Made by a program: the position numbers and the translations under genes. This document shows positions 46,649-54,024 of a DNA stretch of 64,000 nt, one piece after another (within the stretch, counting starts at the first letter, position 1; each line of letters begins with the position of its first letter). The notes below the pieces were generated by a model. That model saw nothing but the letters and a program-made list of their open reading frames with translations. It searched no databases and was not told where the DNA came from. This DNA is from Croceibacterium ferulae (GTDB lineage: Bacteria > Pseudomonadota > Alphaproteobacteria > Sphingomonadales > Sphingomonadaceae), in contig NZ_QZVQ01000003.1 of NCBI RefSeq assembly GCF_003660445.1, forward strand, positions 62,001 through 126,000, written 5' to 3'.

Positions 46649-47950
46649 ATGACCCATACTCGCACCCTCGCCCTGCTGCTGGCCCTCGCCACCCCCATGA
46701 CCGCCGGTGCGGAGGTGATCGGCACCACCGTGCCGCTGCAAGGCCTGACGGCGGCGGATATCGCGACTGCCCTACCTGCCGGGCCGGAGCGGGAGGTGTG
46801 GCTGGCCTGGCTGGCCCGGTCCGAAGCGGCGATGGCGCGAGACAAGGCGGTGCTGACGCAGGAGCGGGACGCTCTCGCCGCCGCCGGGCAGTCCGTGCCC
46901 GCGCCCCCGCCGGAAGGCAACAGCAGCGCCACCATGCCGCTGGATCGCGACGCGGAATGGTATGGCGGCGCAGAGGCGCGCTCGGTCGCCGACAACATCG
47001 TCAGCTTCCAGACCCCGGCCGGCGGCTGGGGCAAGAACCAGGACCGCACCGGCGCGCCGCGTGCGCCCGGGCAGGGCTACACCCCCAGCATCGGCAAGGA
47101 CAGCCGCTACGCCGCGCAGGATGGCGCCGGCGGCTGGAACTTCGTGGGCACGCTGGACAATGACGCGACCATTCGCGAACTCGCCTTCCTAGCGCGGGTG
47201 CAGGAACAGCTGCCCGGCGCCACGGGAGACGCCTATCGCCAGTCATTCGAACGCGGCGTGCGCTACATGCTGGCGGCGGAAATGCCGGGTGGCGGCTGGC
47301 CGCAGGTCTGGCCGCTGCAGGGCCTGTATCACGATGCGCTGACGCTGAACGACAACATGCTGGTCGGCACGGCGGAGCTGTTGCAGCAGGTGGGCAGCGG
47401 CAGCGCACCCTATGCCTTCGTTTCCGCCGATCTGCGCGCAGAGGCCGCCGCGGCCGCCGTGCGCGCGGTCGATGTGCTGCTGGAGCTGCAGGTCGAGGTC
47501 GACGGGCAGCCGACCATCTGGGCGCAGCAATACGACCCGCTGACCCGCCGCCCGGTCCCGGCGCGCAATTACGAGATGATCGCCCTGTCGACCGGGGAAA
47601 GCGCCCCGGTGCTGGCCTTCCTGATGCGGCAGGACCGGTCCGACCCGCGCATCGCGCGTGCGGTGGACGCGGGCGCGCGCTGGTATGCCGATCATGCGAT
47701 CAGCGACAGGGCATGGCGCCGGGTCAGCGAGAGCGGCGGACGGCAGCTGGTGCCGGAAGCGGCCGCAGCCCCGCTATGGGCGCGATTCTATTCCATCGAG
47801 ACCGGGCAGCCGATCTTCGGCGACCGCGACCTGACCATTCATGACGATGTGAACGCGATCAGCCTGGAGCGGCGCAACGGCTATGGCTGGTTCAACAGCA
47901 GCGGCGCCAAGGTGGCACGCGATCACGCGGCATGGGCCGCCGGACAGTGA
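46649..47950 (+). CDS. Pectate lyase, PL10 (second copy)
   Basis: A 433-residue exported enzyme with signal peptide to about TAGAEV. It has the same layout as the PL10 at 27087: a helical N-terminal segment (SEAAMARDKAVLTQERDALAAAGQ), then WYGGAEARSVADNIVSFQTPAGGWGKNQDRTG, TLDNDATIRELAFLARVQEQ, PGGGWPQVWPL and GQPTIWAQQYDP. It cleaves polygalacturonate by beta-elimination. The immediate ribosome site is poor; AGGAA lies 19 bases before the ATG. The partner here is a methylesterase, while the first copy sits with an acetylesterase, so the two may act on differently decorated pectin. Confidence 0.92.
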   Translation: MTHTRTLALLLALATPMTAGAEVIGTTVPLQGLTAADIATALPAGPEREVWLAWLARSEAAMARDKAVLTQERDALAAAGQSVPAPPPEGNSSATMPLDRDAEWYGGAEARSVADNIVSFQTPAGGWGKNQDRTGAPRAPGQGYTPSIGKDSRYAAQDGAGGWNFVGTLDNDATIRELAFLARVQEQLPGATGDAYRQSFERGVRYMLAAEMPGGGWPQVWPLQGLYHDALTLNDNMLVGTAELLQQVGSGSAPYAFVSADLRAEAAAAAVRAVDVLLELQVEVDGQPTIWAQQYDPLTRRPVPARNYEMIALSTGESAPVLAFLMRQDRSDPRIARAVDAGARWYADHAISDRAWRRVSESGGRQLVPEAAAAPLWARFYSIETGQPIFGDRDLTIHDDVNAISLERRNGYGWFNSSGAKVARDHAAWAAGQ

Positions 47951-47969
47951 AGCCGAATTGAGGATGAGC

Positions 47970-47988
47970 CGGGTGGTCAGACCGCCCG
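47970..47988. terminator. Hairpin between convergent PL10 and AI-2E transporter genes
   Basis: CGGGTGGTC and GACCGCCCG arms (9 pairs with one wobble) almost touching, 20 bases after the PL10 stop and 8 bases before the end of the convergent gene. It may terminate from either side; there is no T-tract. Confidence 0.4.
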
Positions 47989-47995
47989 CCACTGG

Positions 47996-49087
47996 TCACT
48001 CCTCCAAGGATGGCGCCTCGGGTGTGCGACCGGGCTGCTCCAGCCGCTGCTCCGACAGGATCTGCCAACTGGTCAGGAACAAGGCTGCGGCCAGGGGGCC
48101 GAGCACGATGCCGCTCAGCCCCACGATGTCGATGCCGCCCAGCGTCGTCACCAGCACCAGCCAGTCCGGCAGGCCGGTGTCGCGGCCCACCAGCAATGGC
48201 CGCAGGATGTTGTCCGCCAGCCCGATCACGAACACGCCCGACGCAATCACCACGATGCTCTGCCAGATGTCGCCTGTGGCCAGCAGATAGACCGCGACCG
48301 GCCCCCAGATGATCGCCGGGCCGATGGCCGGCAGAAGGGCCGCGATCGCCATCAGCACGCCCCACAGCAGCGCGGCCGGCAGGCCCACGATCCAGAAGGT
48401 GATCGCCCCCAGCGCGCCCTGCACCAGCGCGACCACGCCCGACCCCTTGATGGTGGCGCGCACCACCGCCACGAACCGCTCCGACAGGCGCTCCGCCGCT
48501 GCAGGCTCCAGCGGCAGGGCGCGCACGATCGCCGGGCCGATCTGCTCGCCGTCGCGCAGCAGGAAGAAGGTGACGTACAGCCCCACGCCGAAGGCCAGCA
48601 GGAAGGCGGCCGCATTGGCGCCGATCGACAGCGCCCGGCTGGCCAGCGTGCTGGCGCTGCTGCTGACCGCCTGCGTGATGCGCGCCTGGGTCTGTTCGAA
48701 ACTGTCAAAGCCGGAACGGTCCAGCAGGCCCTGCATCTGGGCCGGCAGCCCGTCATGCATGCGCTGGAAATAGGTCGCGAAATTGACCTGCCCGCTACGG
48801 ATCTGGGTGTAGACGCCCGCGGCCTGCTCGACCACCAGGCTGGAGATGATCAGCGCCGGGATCACCACCGCCACCGTGATGATCAGCAGCGTGACCGCAC
48901 TCGCCATGTTGCGGCGGCCGGGCATGTTGGCCTGCAGGCGCTGGAACAGCGGCTGGAACAGCAATGCCGCCAGGGCCGCCCACAGCAACGCGCCGATGAA
49001 GCCGGAGATGACCATCAGCAGCGCGATCGTGACCAGGAACACGGTCAGGATCAGGCCGCCACTCTCCAGGCGCCCACGCTTAATCAT
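47996..49087 (-). CDS. AI-2E family transporter (TqsA/PerM-like membrane protein)
   Basis: A 363-residue inner-membrane protein with about eight hydrophobic segments. Family features are GFIGALLWAALAALLFQPLFQRL, a periplasmic amphipathic region around residues 90-150, AFGVGLYVTFFLLRDGE, ALLPAIGPAIIWGPVAVYLLATG, GLADNILRPLLVGRDTGLPDWLVLVTTLGGIDIVGLSGIVLGPL. Members export autoinducer 2 or other small molecules or act as Na+/H+ antiporters; the substrate here is unknown. It stands between two pectin blocks, convergent with PL10, and shows no sign of belonging to them. Confidence 0.9.
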   Translation of the reverse strand: MIKRGRLESGGLILTVFLVTIALLMVISGFIGALLWAALAALLFQPLFQRLQANMPGRRNMASAVTLLIITVAVVIPALIISSLVVEQAAGVYTQIRSGQVNFATYFQRMHDGLPAQMQGLLDRSGFDSFEQTQARITQAVSSSASTLASRALSIGANAAAFLLAFGVGLYVTFFLLRDGEQIGPAIVRALPLEPAAAERLSERFVAVVRATIKGSGVVALVQGALGAITFWIVGLPAALLWGVLMAIAALLPAIGPAIIWGPVAVYLLATGDIWQSIVVIASGVFVIGLADNILRPLLVGRDTGLPDWLVLVTTLGGIDIVGLSGIVLGPLAAALFLTSWQILSEQRLEQPGRTPEAPSLEE

Positions 49088-49199
49088 GACCGGTCCGCCT
49101 TGCTGAAGGAATGATGCGGTGGCGCAGCGCCGACCGGGGCTGAACCACGGACGCTAAAGCCATCCGTCACAGCTTGGTTCCCCTGGGCGGGGCCGCGTA

Positions 49200-49994
49200 T
49201 CAGCGGCAGGCGCTGCTGCCCAGCGGCGTCTCCCGCATCAGGTCCGCCCGAACGGCAGAGACGTAGGGGGCCAGCGGCGTCGCCTGCAACCCGTCCGCCA
49301 CCAGATTGGCGATGCGGCGGGCGCCCAGCTCGCTGAAATGGGTGTCGTCGCTCACACCCTCGGGCCAGGGTGCGGCTTCGCCCGGCGCGTAATGCAGGTA
49401 CAGCGCCGCCGCTGCGTCATAGCCGACCTGATCCAGCATGGTGCGCGATGCCCGTTCCAGATCGACCAGCGGCACGCCGCGCGCTTCCGCCAGCTGGCGC
49501 ACAACCGCGGAATAGGTGGGGAAGTCGGCCTTGGCCTGCCCGTTCTCGAACGATCGGCGCGCCACCGGCGTCAGCAGCACCGGCGTCGCCCCGGCCGCGC
49601 GCACATCGGCGATGAAGCTGACCAGGAACTGGCGATAGGTCGTTTCCGCATCGGCGAAGCGTTCGGGCTTGTTGTCGCTGGCATCATTGTGGCCGAACTG
49701 GATCAGCACGCCGTCGCCGGGCCGCAGATCGGCCAGCAATCGGTTCCACCGTCCTTCGCTGACGAAGGTGCGCGTGCTGCGGCCGCCGATCGCGCGGTTG
49801 TCCACCTGTGCGCCGGTCAGCACGCAACCCAGGAAGCTGCCCCAGCCAGCCTGCGGGTAGCGTTCCTGGTTGTAGTCCTGCGCCGTGGAATCGCTGGCGA
49901 TGAACAGCACCGGCTCACGCGTTTCCTGCGCCTGCGCGGTGCCCAGTCCCGTCGCCAGTGCCAGCAGCACGGCCATGCGCTTGCCCATTGTCAT
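49200..49994 (-). CDS. Rhamnogalacturonan acetylesterase, CE12 (second copy)
   Basis: A 264-residue exported SGNH esterase starting at 49994 after GGGAGA. Signal peptide residues 1-23 end near TAQAQE. Blocks are IASDSTAQDYN (nucleophile Ser), NRAIGGRSTRTFVSEGRW, LIQFGHNDASDNKP and DDTHFSELGARRIA (Asp-His pair). It is closer to the classic rhamnogalacturonan acetylesterase form than the copy at 26194, which has a different spacing and an Ala/Gln-rich insert. It is divergent from the GH43-like lipoprotein at 50078 with 83 bases between, where no TTGTNNNACAA site was found. Confidence 0.92.
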   Translation of the reverse strand: MTMGKRMAVLLALATGLGTAQAQETREPVLFIASDSTAQDYNQERYPQAGWGSFLGCVLTGAQVDNRAIGGRSTRTFVSEGRWNRLLADLRPGDGVLIQFGHNDASDNKPERFADAETTYRQFLVSFIADVRAAGATPVLLTPVARRSFENGQAKADFPTYSAVVRQLAEARGVPLVDLERASRTMLDQVGYDAAAALYLHYAPGEAAPWPEGVSDDTHFSELGARRIANLVADGLQATPLAPYVSAVRADLMRETPLGSSACR

Positions 49995-50077
49995 CACATG
50001 CTCTCCCGCTTCGTTCACAGGATAGACACGGCCACCAGCATGTGGGAACCCCGTCAGGCAAAAAGGGGGATGCCGAA

Positions 50078-51142
50078 ATGCGCCACAGGTTGAGCCATAT
50101 CGTGCCGGCACTGGCACTCGCTTTGCTGACACCCGGCTGCATGCAGGCGCCACCCTCCTCCACATCGACGGCCGCAACCGACGCCTACCCCTTGCTGCTG
50201 CCGCAGATGCAGTTGCACGACCCGTTCATCGTGGCCGACCGGGCGACCGGCACCTATCACCTGTTCACCCGCAACGAGGTGGCGATGTCCGGCGACCGGC
50301 GGCTGGGCACCATGGCCTATACCAGCCGCGACCTGAAGCACTGGAGCCATCCGCGGGTGGTGTTCACCCTGCCGGAGGGCAACTGGGCGGATGGCGGGGC
50401 CTGGGCCCCCGAGGTGCACCAATGGCGGGGCCGCTGGTACCTGTTCACCACCTTCCACAACGAAGCCGCCACCCTGCCACCGGAGCCGGGCAGCAGGCGC
50501 AAGCCCCATCGCCGCGGCACGCTGATCGCGGTGGCGGACAGCCTGGCCGGCCCTTTCACGCTGGCCAATGATGGGGAGCCGGTCGTGCCGGCCAGCCGGA
50601 TGACGCTGGATGGTACGCTGCATGTGGATGCGGAGGGGCGCCCCTGGTTGGTCTATGCCCATGAATGGGTGCAGGCGACGGTCGGCACGATAGAGGCGGT
50701 GCCGCTGGACGATGATCTGCGTGCCATCGGCGAACCGCGGCTGCTGTTCCGCGCCGAAGCGGCGGACTGGGCGCGCGGTCAGCCGCAGGCGGAGGGCGAT
50801 ACGGTGTGGGTCACCGACGGGCCGCAATTCTTTCGCACGCAAGCCGGCACGCTGGTGATGCTGTGGTCCAGCTATGGCGATGACGGCTATGTCCAGGCGC
50901 TCGCCCGCTCCACCAGCGGCACGGTGGCCGGGCCGTGGGAACAGCTGGATCCGCTGGTGGAACGGGACAGCGGCCATGGCATGCTGTTCCGCGCCTTTGA
51001 CGGGCGGTTGATGCTGGTGGTCCACCGCCCCTTCACCCGCGCGCTGGGCAAGCTGTACGAGATGCGCGATGCGGGCGACCGGATCGAGGTGGTGCGGGAA
51101 GCGACCGAGCTGGATCTGGAAGCCTACCCCACGCACCGCTGA
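50078..51142 (+). CDS. GH43-family glycosidase, probable lipoprotein
   Basis: A 354-residue five-bladed propeller protein. The ATG at 50078 follows AAAAGGGGGA. The N-terminus (HIVPALALALLTPGC) suggests a lipoprotein, though the lipobox TPGC is not ideal. Active-site region motifs are LHDPFIVAD (Asp base), WAPEVHQWRGRWYLF, LDGTLHVDAEGRPWLVYAHEW and VTDGPQFFRTQAGTLVMLWSSYGDDG. These are typical of a GH43 branch often annotated as arabinosidase. In a rhamnogalacturonan setting arabinan side chains are a natural substrate. It is convergent with the next GH43-like gene, 5 bases apart. Confidence 0.82.
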   Translation: MRHRLSHIVPALALALLTPGCMQAPPSSTSTAATDAYPLLLPQMQLHDPFIVADRATGTYHLFTRNEVAMSGDRRLGTMAYTSRDLKHWSHPRVVFTLPEGNWADGGAWAPEVHQWRGRWYLFTTFHNEAATLPPEPGSRRKPHRRGTLIAVADSLAGPFTLANDGEPVVPASRMTLDGTLHVDAEGRPWLVYAHEWVQATVGTIEAVPLDDDLRAIGEPRLLFRAEAADWARGQPQAEGDTVWVTDGPQFFRTQAGTLVMLWSSYGDDGYVQALARSTSGTVAGPWEQLDPLVERDSGHGMLFRAFDGRLMLVVHRPFTRALGKLYEMRDAGDRIEVVREATELDLEAYPTHR

Positions 51143-51147
51143 TCCGG

Positions 51148-52164
51148 TCAGCGTGCCGTGAACGCCGCCTCCACATCCGCGCGCAGCGGCGGTTCGCGGG
51201 TGACGGTCAGCCGGCCATCCTGCTCCACCAGCTCCACCAGCTGGATCACGCTGCGCCGGCCCCATTGCGGATTGCCGGCCATCTCCGCCTCGCCATCCTG
51301 CTGCACGAAGTGGAACAGCCAGGCGCGCCCGCCCGCCACCACCACATCCGGGTGATGGCCCAGCGATCGATCGGTGGCAGCGGTGCCGGGCGTGCCCAGC
51401 AGATAACCGTCCTGCCGCTGCCAGGTCCGGCCCTCGTCATCGGAGCGCATGACCAGCAGCCCGCGCCAGGCATCGCTGATCATCCACCAGTGCCCGCGCC
51501 ACTGCCAGACCACCGGCCCTTCGCCGGGCGTGTCGACCAGCGTCTCGCCCAGCGTCCAGTTGACCAGATCGGTGCTGTCCGCCTGACGGATGGCCTTGTT
51601 CTGCCGCTCGTCATTGAAGAACATGCGGTATCTGCCGTCGGGCAGCTGCACCACATCGGCATCGATCACCCGGTCGGAGCCGAGCTGCAGCGTCTCGCCG
51701 CAGGTCCAGCTGGCGAGGTCGGTGCTGGTCAGGTGGACGATGCTGCGCGGGGCGTTCCAGTCGCGAAACACGCCCGGCACCACGGTCAGCCACATGTGCC
51801 ACTTGTCGCCGAAGCGCATCACTTCGGGCGCCCACAACGTGGCCCCGGTGCATTCCGCCGGAATCGTCGCCGTGCCGGTGTAGCGCCAGTCCGCTCCATT
51901 GGCGGAACGGGCGACGCCGATGGCGGTGCCGTGCACCCAGCTGACATCCTTGGGATCGGCGCTGGTGAGGTCGCCCCGGCGGTTGGTGTAGAACATCACC
52001 CACTCGCCCGTGGCCGGGTCGCGCGTGATGGAGGGATCGGCGGCGCCATCATGCACCGGATCGCGGAACAGCGGCACGGCGACGCGGGTGTCTGCGTCGG
52101 GCATCGTGGCACAGGCCGACACCAGCAGCGCGGCGGCCAGCGGCAGCAGGCGGCGCGGGCTCAT
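51148..52164 (-). CDS. GH43-like five-bladed propeller lipoprotein
   Basis: A 338-residue protein with a clear lipoprotein signal (LPLAAALLVSAC, cysteine at 18). Propeller motifs are DGAADPSITRDPATGEWVMFYTN, TLWAPEVMRFGDKWHMWLTVV, VIDADVVQLPDGRYRMFFNDE and GPVVWQWRGHWWMISDAW, as in families GH43/GH32-like. It probably trims a side-chain sugar such as arabinose or galactose. Its ATG overlaps the stop of the upstream esterase gene by four bases (ATGA), so the two form an operon under the TTGTTCCACAA site at 53141. Confidence 0.75.
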   Translation of the reverse strand: MSPRRLLPLAAALLVSACATMPDADTRVAVPLFRDPVHDGAADPSITRDPATGEWVMFYTNRRGDLTSADPKDVSWVHGTAIGVARSANGADWRYTGTATIPAECTGATLWAPEVMRFGDKWHMWLTVVPGVFRDWNAPRSIVHLTSTDLASWTCGETLQLGSDRVIDADVVQLPDGRYRMFFNDERQNKAIRQADSTDLVNWTLGETLVDTPGEGPVVWQWRGHWWMISDAWRGLLVMRSDDEGRTWQRQDGYLLGTPGTAATDRSLGHHPDVVVAGGRAWLFHFVQQDGEAEMAGNPQWGRRSVIQLVELVEQDGRLTVTREPPLRADVEAAFTAR

Positions 52165-53117
52165 GCCTGCCGCTCCAGCCAGTCGGCGAACAGCAGCGGC
52201 CAGAAGTGCCCCGGCCCGCCTGCATCCTCCACCGATCCGAAGCCGTGGCCGCCCACATCAAAGATATGGCACGGCGGGTTCATTCCCTTGGCCTTCAGCG
52301 CGGCATGCAGCATCAGCGTGTTCTCCACCGGCACGACGGTGTCATCGACCGCAGCGGACAGGAACATCGGCGGCAGGTCGTCCGGCAGGTCCAGCTCGAT
52401 CGAATGACGCCGGATCAGCTCCGCCGAGGGATCGGCGCCGATCAGGTTCTTGCGGCTGGGGCCGTGGGCGTGCGGATCGGTCATGGTCACCACCGGGAAC
52501 AGCAGCGCGGCAAAGTCCGGCCGCGCCGTGCGTTGGTCCAGCGCATCCACCGGGGCATAGGTGCGGTCGCCATGCCGGGTGGCGAGCGCGCCCGCCAGGT
52601 GGCCGCCGGCGGAAAAGCCGATGGTGCCGGTGCGCTGCGCGCCGATTTCCGCCGCCAGCATCCGCAGCGCGCGCTGCGCATCCTGCAACGGGGTGTCTGG
52701 CCCGGCGGCCCAGCCATCATAGGGCAGGCGGTACAGCAGCACGCCGACATGGAAGCCCATGCCCGCCAGGTGGTGCGCGATCGCGCCGCCATCAGGGCTG
52801 GCGGCGATCCGTTCATACCCGCCACCCGGCATCATCAGCAGCGCGGTGCCGTTCGGCCGCGCCGGCTGCACCAGCGTCAGCGTCGGGCGCGTGATGCCGT
52901 ACCAGGCTACGTCGTCGGGCGGAGAATCCGGGCGACGCAGCACGCTGCGCTGCGTGACCGTCACTCCTTCCGCGCCCGGCGCCGCCCCCGGCCACAGCGG
53001 CAGGGTGCGATATGGCAGGCGCGCGGGTGCGGCAGCCCGCACGGGAAGTGCCGCGGCGGCGGACAGCAGCGCGGCGCCCGCCAGCAGGCGGCGGCGATCG
53101 ACCTCGACAGGCGGCAT
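52161..53117 (-). CDS. Alpha/beta-hydrolase esterase, Tat-exported
   Basis: A 318-residue alpha/beta hydrolase starting at 53117 after GGAGG at 5 bases. The N-terminus DRRRLLAGAALLSAAAALPV is a Tat-type signal. The oxyanion region is LLMMPGGGYERIAASPDG, the nucleophile serine lies in GTIGFSAGGHLAG, and the acid and histidine are near SAAVDDTVVPVEN and VGGHGFGSV. The family holds acetylxylan-type and pectin acetylesterases. In this cluster, removal of acetyl groups from pectin or its oligomers is likely. It is followed by the GH43-like lipoprotein and is divergent from the DUF6250 gene. Confidence 0.85.
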   Translation of the reverse strand: MPPVEVDRRRLLAGAALLSAAAALPVRAAAPARLPYRTLPLWPGAAPGAEGVTVTQRSVLRRPDSPPDDVAWYGITRPTLTLVQPARPNGTALLMMPGGGYERIAASPDGGAIAHHLAGMGFHVGVLLYRLPYDGWAAGPDTPLQDAQRALRMLAAEIGAQRTGTIGFSAGGHLAGALATRHGDRTYAPVDALDQRTARPDFAALLFPVVTMTDPHAHGPSRKNLIGADPSAELIRRHSIELDLPDDLPPMFLSAAVDDTVVPVENTLMLHAALKAKGMNPPCHIFDVGGHGFGSVEDAGGPGHFWPLLFADWLERQA

Positions 53118-53140
53118 CCAATCCTCCACATTCTGAATGT

Positions 53141-53151
53141 TTGTTCCACAA
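53141..53151. promoter_or_regulatory. TTGTNNNACAA operator between esterase and DUF6250 genes
   Basis: TTGT-TCC-ACAA in the 78-base divergent interval, 24 bases above the esterase start and 45 bases above the DUF6250 start. It is one of four exact copies in the window and may serve both directions. Confidence 0.65.
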
Positions 53152-53195
53152 TGCACGACAGGCCGCGATTGTCACGGCCTTAAAGGATGACGGTC

Positions 53196-53900
53196 ATGGG
53201 CGAGATCAGGCGGCGGCAGGTGCTGGCCGGCATGGGCGCGACGCTGCTGGCGGGCGGCTGCGCCCACGGTCGGCGCGATGGTGCCTTGCTGCACAGCGAC
53301 AGCTTCCGGAATGGTCTGGGGCAATGGCTGGTGGAGGCCGAGCAGCCCGCACAGGTCAGCGCCGCCCATGGCGTGCTCGACATCGCCGCCCCTGCCGGCA
53401 TCACCGTGTGGTTCCGCCCTGAACTGAGCGGACCGGTGGCGATCGACTATACTGTGACGGCGATCGACCAGGGCGGCCCTTATGACGAGGTCAGCGACAT
53501 CAACGCTTTCTGGATGGCGACGGACACGCGTGCAGCCACCGGCAATGTGCTGGATGTGGAGCGCAGCGGCGGCTTTGCCGGGTATGACCGGCTGCGGATG
53601 TACTATGTCGGCATTGGCGGCAACCGGAACACCAGCACCCGCCTGCGCCGTTATGTCGGGCGCGATGGCGACCGGCCGCTGCTGCCCGAACATGACCGGT
53701 CCGATCGCGCCGCCATGATCGTGCCCAACCGACCCATGCGCATCCGCCTGATCGCCGATGGCTCCCGCATCGCGGTGCTGCGCGACGGCGCGCCGCTGTT
53801 CACCATGCACGATCCCGACCCCTACATTCGCGGCCATTTCGGCCTGCGCACGACCTGGAGCCATCTGGCGGTCAGCGACTTTGCCGTCTGGCGGCTATAA
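53196..53900 (+). CDS. DUF6250-like Tat lipoprotein
   Basis: A 234-residue protein. The ATG at 53196 lies 8 bases after AAAGGA; the in-frame ATG at 53187 overlaps that site. The N-terminus IRRRQVLAGMGATLLAGGC joins a twin-arginine motif to a lipobox, giving a lipoprotein with its cysteine near residue 22. The remainder (LLHSDSFRNGLGQWLVEAE, GITVWFRPELSGPVAIDYTV, DINAFWMATD, HFGLRTTWSHLAVSDFAVWRL) is a beta-sandwich like the DUF6250 group found beside pectin genes. It resembles carbohydrate-binding or lyase jelly rolls, but no catalytic site can be named. It lies just upstream of the PL11 gene. Confidence 0.7.
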   Translation: MGEIRRRQVLAGMGATLLAGGCAHGRRDGALLHSDSFRNGLGQWLVEAEQPAQVSAAHGVLDIAAPAGITVWFRPELSGPVAIDYTVTAIDQGGPYDEVSDINAFWMATDTRAATGNVLDVERSGGFAGYDRLRMYYVGIGGNRNTSTRLRRYVGRDGDRPLLPEHDRSDRAAMIVPNRPMRIRLIADGSRIAVLRDGAPLFTMHDPDPYIRGHFGLRTTWSHLAVSDFAVWRL

Positions 53901-53966
53901 GCATACAAATTGCGACAATTGGGACGCCGCTTCACATGGTGGGAAGGGGTTGCGTGATGCACCGGC

Positions 53967-53977
53967 TTGTACGACAA
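53967..53977. promoter_or_regulatory. TTGTNNNACAA operator upstream of PL11
   Basis: TTGT-ACG-ACAA, 48 bases before the PL11 start in the 124-base gap after the DUF6250 gene. It suggests the lyase has its own promoter. Confidence 0.65.
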
Positions 53978-54024
53978 CCGCCCTCACACAAGGAGCGGGC
54001 GGCAAGCCCGGGCGACAGGGAGAC

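Noticed and set aside
49995-50077. TTGTNNNACAA site between CE12 and the GH43-like gene
   Set aside because: Only loose fragments (TTCGTTCACAG) are present; spacing and half-sites do not fit.
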